A DNA stretch of 64,000 nucleotides from Streptomonospora litoralis. Lineage in GTDB: Bacteria > Actinomycetota > Actinomycetes > Streptosporangiales > Streptosporangiaceae. Numbering within the stretch: position 1 is the stretch's first letter; each line of letters opens with the position of its first letter. Below are positions 61,341-64,000 of the stretch, in pieces. The DNA is taken from positions 4,707,101-4,771,100 of the forward strand of contig NZ_CP036455.1 in assembly GCF_004323735.1 (NCBI RefSeq), written 5' to 3'. The position numbers were made by a program, and so were the translations under genes. A model generated the notes under the pieces. The model was not told the DNA's origin. It did not search any database and worked only from the letters and a program-made list of their open reading frames with translations.

Positions 61341-62048
61341 ATGCGCACCGCCACCGCTCCACACGGCATCCGCCCGCCCCACACCGGCGCCTCGGCCCGC
61401 AGGCGCTCCGCCACGCCGGCGCCGATCCGCGCGCTCTCCCGCTTGCGCAGACCGCTCGGCGCCGTCTGCGCGGTACTCGCGCTCACCGGCGCCGTCCTGC
61501 TGCTGCGTCCCGCGCCGGCGCCCGCCGACGAGGTGCTGGTCGCAACTCGGGCGCTGGACGCCCTCGCGCCCCTGGCCGCGGGCGACCTCGCCGTGCGGGC
61601 GCTGCCCGCGACCGCGGTACCGGACGGCGCACTGGGGCCCGGCGACGATGCGGTGGGGCGTTCCCTGACCGGCCCCGTCACCCGCGGTGAGGTCATCACC
61701 CGCGCCCGGATCGCCGGACCGCCGGCGCGCGGCTACGGTCCCGGTCTCGTGGCGGCGCCCGTTCACCTGCCCGAGCCCGGTCCCGCGGGGCTGCTGCGCC
61801 CGGGCAGCAGGGTCGACGTCCTGGCGGCGCCACGCGCGTCGGTCACCGGCGAACTCCGCGGCGCGGCTCCACCCGCCAGGACCGTGGTCGAGGACCGGCC
61901 GGTGATCGCCGTCCCCGACCCCCGCGGTTCGACGGCGGTGGCCACGGGTGGCGGGCTTATCCTCCTGGCCGTACGGCCCGACGAAGCCCGCGCGCTGGCG
62001 GGCCACTCGGCCGCCTCGCGGCTATCGGTGGCGATACGCCATCGGAGC
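61341..62048 (+). CDS. SAF/CpaB-like exported protein, 3' end unresolved
   Basis: An N-terminal basic region precedes one membrane helix (PLGAVCAVLALTGAVLLL), then a SAF domain (VLVATRALDALAPLAAGDLAVRALP, about residues 66-90) and a domain resembling RcpC/CpaB (RPGSRVDVLAAP, VIAVPD, LILLAVRPDEARALAGH). CpaB/RcpC proteins take part in Flp-pilus assembly. The conserved part ends near residue 236, yet the frame stays open to TGA at 63387, running the whole length of the M15 gene on the other strand. A lost stop or frameshift after the conserved part is likely. TACCGT seven bases before the ATG suggests a leaderless start. Confidence 0.62.
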
Positions 62049-62207
62049 CCCCGCCGCGTGCGGCGCACACGGTCGCCGCGCCGGGCGCTCCGCCGCGCTG
62101 CGGCCGGACCCGCGGGGCGCCGGAAGGGCGGACGGGTACACCGGCCCGCCCCCGAGCCGAACAGCCACCGCGCCCCGGCGGCGCGGGGCCGCCGTGGCGC
62201 GCGAGAG

Positions 62208-63350
62208 CTACGCGTGCGGGGCCTCGTACTCCCAGTGCCACGGCTCGAACGGGTTCGAGTACGCCCACTGCGGATGGAACCAGCCCCACTTCGTGGAGTT
62301 CTCCTCCAGCCAGTTGAACTGCGGGCTGCCCTGGTTCTGCACGCCGCCGCACAGGTCGACAGCAAGGCCCCAGCCGTGGTTGCTGGTGCCGGGCACCGCC
62401 GCCATGCCGGGCGGCTTGGTGGCGTAGAGCGACTGCTGCTTGGAGAGGTCGCGGTAGGAACTCGTCAGGCACATGCTCTCGCCGAACCTCTCGGCGTAGG
62501 CCTGATTCATCTTCATGAAGTCGACCGCCGCGTCCCCCCGCAGGGACTCCCCGTCCTGGGGCAGCTCGCACAGGCTGTTCTGGGGCAGCAGGCCGTTGGG
62601 GTGGCCCGCGGCGTTCTGGGATACCGACGCGTCGCACTCGGCGCCGGCGAAGTACGCCTCCGGGTCCAGGCCGCGGTTCTTCAGCTCGTCGGTCAGGTTC
62701 TCCGTGCTCTCCTTGGACTTCGCGCGCAGGTCCTCGAGTTCGCCTTCCAGCTCGACGCGCTCCAGCTGCGTCTCGGTCTGCAGTTCCTGGGCCTGCGATG
62801 CAAGGTCGGACTGCTTTTCACGCAGCCCGTTGGCCTCGTCCAGCAACGCCTGGCGGTCGTCGGAAAGCTTGAGCACGTGCGCCTCGGCCTCAAGGTCCTG
62901 GTCGAGCTTGTCGGAAGTCATGATGCCGAGGACGCCCGCGTTGGGCTGCATGTACAGCGTGCTTCCCAACTGGGCCAGCGGCTCACGCATCTTGGACAGG
63001 CGCAGTTCGGTCCGCTGCAGGTCGTGCAGCGTGGAGACCAGCTTGTCCTGGGCGTCTTCCAGCTTCTCCTCGCGCTGGGTGTACTCCTTGGTGGCCTTCT
63101 CCAGCTCGTTCTTGGCCTCGTCGGCCTTCTTCTTGAGCTTGTCCAAATCGGAGTCGGCGGCCGCCGGAGCGGTCACCGGCGCGAAAGCCGTCTGCACACC
63201 GGGCACCACGAGGAGTGCCATGATGAGCACGGCCAGCACCGCCAGGCCACCGTGTCTGCGCGAGTAGGCCATCAGCGTCAGTGGAGACGGATATCGGCCG
63301 ATTCGCGGCACGCGGTACGAACGCCGCGTGCGATCGAGAGGAAGCGGCAC
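62208..63350 (-). CDS. M15-family D,D-carboxypeptidase with N-terminal coiled coil
   Basis: This 380-residue secreted enzyme has a basic start, a signal anchor (LAVLAVLIMALLVVPG, about residues 32-50), about 160 residues of heptad-rich coiled coil with Lys/Glu runs, and a C-terminal VanY domain. The zinc ligands are in GTSNHGWGLAVDLCGG (His and Asp) and WHWEYE (His), with SSYRDLSKQQSLY for the arginine site. It should trim terminal D-Ala from peptidoglycan. GTG 63350 is preferred because GGAGG lies six bases upstream; an internal ATG at 63272 lacks a binding site. The coiled coil resembles NlpC/P60 and FtsX-linked hydrolases. Confidence 0.88.
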   Translation of the reverse strand: MPLPLDRTRRSYRVPRIGRYPSPLTLMAYSRRHGGLAVLAVLIMALLVVPGVQTAFAPVTAPAAADSDLDKLKKKADEAKNELEKATKEYTQREEKLEDAQDKLVSTLHDLQRTELRLSKMREPLAQLGSTLYMQPNAGVLGIMTSDKLDQDLEAEAHVLKLSDDRQALLDEANGLREKQSDLASQAQELQTETQLERVELEGELEDLRAKSKESTENLTDELKNRGLDPEAYFAGAECDASVSQNAAGHPNGLLPQNSLCELPQDGESLRGDAAVDFMKMNQAYAERFGESMCLTSSYRDLSKQQSLYATKPPGMAAVPGTSNHGWGLAVDLCGGVQNQGSPQFNWLEENSTKWGWFHPQWAYSNPFEPWHWEYEAPHA

Positions 63351-63711
63351 AGAGGTCCTCCGGTCGCGAGTAATCGGTGGGTCACGTGACCGCAACGCAA
63401 GTTACTACATGTCCTCAATCGGACAGACCGAGATGGTTTCCCGGAACGGACATGTGGAGAGCGTGGGGGGCTGGACGTCGCCGAGCGACGCCTACTGCGA
63501 TGCGAAACAGCAGGTCACCGGGTGTTCAACTACGCGTGCCAGACTATTGGGGATTACAAACGCATAAACCCCAAATCGGCAATACGAGGCAAACAGTGAC
63601 CAAGGTCACACCAACCCGATGGCAACTTCATCGCCGACAAGGGTACGTCTGAACGCCGCCGTGCCCGGGGCCCACGCCGCACCGATCTCCGCTAGGCTGG
63701 ACCGTGCTTGC
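63351..63711 (-). promoter_or_regulatory. Long, AT-rich upstream region of the carboxypeptidase gene with three dyads
   Basis: No ORF lies here. Three dyads occur: GTCACGTGAC at 63381-63390; ACATGTCC (63408-63415) with GGACATGT (63448-63455); and GTGACC-AA-GGTCAC at 63596-63609, which fits the Streptomyces Crp pattern GTG-N6-G-N-CAC as I recall it. Promoters for the carboxypeptidase gene and the tRNA-Arg must lie here. Confidence 0.5.
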
Positions 63712-63784
63712 GGCCTCATAGCTCAGGGGACAGAGCACCACTCTCCTAAAGTGGGTGTCGGAGGTTCGAATCCTCCTGGGGCCA
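63712..63784 (+). tRNA. tRNA-Arg (CCT anticodon)
   Basis: A full cloverleaf is visible: acceptor GGCCTCA/TGGGGCC with one G-U pair, D arm GCTC/GAGC, anticodon stem CCACT/AGTGG with loop CTCCTAA (anticodon CCT), and T arm GGAGG-TTCGAAT-CCTCC. The discriminator is A; a full CCA is not encoded. Confidence 0.95.
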
Positions 63785-63854
63785 CCTCTTGCGGCGGCGT
63801 GCGAACCCTCGACAACGCCGCGCACCGAGGAGCCGTCGTTCCTAGAATCGCCGC

Positions 63855-64000
63855 ATGGACGAGCGCACGCTGTATCTCGTGGTGACGGGGGCCGCCGCGC
63901 AGCAGGAGAGCGCGGCGGATCTCGCGCGGGCGGCGCGGGGGCGCGGGTGGTCGGTGACGGCGATCTCCTCCCCGATGGGGACCCGCTTCCACGCAGCCGC
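63855..64000 (+). CDS. Flavoprotein-family protein, N-terminal part
   Basis: The first 48 codons reach the window edge. The start MDERTLYLVVTGAAAQQES and the ARAARGRGWSVTAISSP segment resemble the N-terminal Rossmann strand and helix of the flavoprotein (phosphopantothenoylcysteine-decarboxylase-like) family found in actinobacteria. ATG 63855 lacks a strong binding site but has TAGAAT twelve bases upstream, suggesting a nearly leaderless mRNA. The identification rests on 48 residues. Confidence 0.6.
   Translation, partial: MDERTLYLVVTGAAAQQESAADLARAARGRGWSVTAISSPMGTRFHAA

Noticed and set aside
63377-63652. A 91-codon frame upstream of the tRNA-Arg
   Set aside because: It has no ribosome binding site, no family resemblance, and overlaps the dyads of a promoter region.

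Overview
The window is 64 kb of very GC-rich DNA with short intergenic gaps, frequent GTG and TTG starts, ATGA/GTGA overlaps, and an actinobacterial gene set (RpfB, Pmt, IspE, TatB, a Glp/GlpR-type locus, Wzz and polyprenyl glycosylphosphotransferase). I read it as a chromosomal segment of a filamentous actinomycete, probably Nocardiopsaceae or a relative. The family assignment is an impression from protein style, not a computed result.

Region 1 (1-19.1 kb). The 3' part of mfd is followed by a surface-polysaccharide locus: Wzz-like co-polymerase, Wzy-like polymerase, an APH-fold kinase, a PAPS sulfotransferase, a Wzx-type flippase, an Alg14-like protein, an Alg13-like domain fused to a GT2 glycosyltransferase, a GH26-like lipid-anchored or secreted hydrolase, a second sulfotransferase, cysN, cysD, cysQ and a polyprenyl glycosylphosphotransferase. 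Sulfate activation, PAP recycling and two sulfotransferases interleaved with Wzx/Wzy genes suggest a sulfated exopolysaccharide. APS kinase is not in the window.

Region 2 (19.1-33 kb). Housekeeping genes pth, rplY (ctc-type bL25), prs and glmU and a tRNA-Gln are followed by a desaturase/TetR pair with a tandem operator, a MarR gene with its own palindrome, a RibD_C-like reductase, an Uup-type ABC-F protein, a split transketolase with a MerR-type dyad, and ispE. Two decayed TnpB (IS1341-type) elements lie against the 3' ends of pth and the transketolase C subunit and supply the last two codons and the stop of both.

Region 3 (33-52.8 kb). This holds a membrane Ser/Thr kinase, rsmA, rpfB, an alpha-methylacyl-CoA racemase, tatD, metG, a secreted hypothetical, a fused secDF, rsmI, pmt, a cold-shock gene, a one-domain voltage-gated channel, tatB, a membrane hypothetical, a 39-residue secreted peptide gene and a tRNA-Ala.

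Region 4 (52.9-54.3 kb). This is a gene-free stretch built from a modular repeat that also occurs between rsmA and rpfB and, degraded, after mfd.

Region 5 (54.3-64 kb). A conserved actinobacterial cell-division/molybdopterin neighbourhood (SepX/GlpR, GNAT, Mog, MoaC, Glp/MoeA, GalU) is followed by 5-formyl-THF cyclo-ligase, an FmdB-type zinc ribbon protein, a SAF/CpaB-like protein whose frame lacks a stop, an M15 D,D-carboxypeptidase, a tRNA-Arg and the start of a flavoprotein gene.
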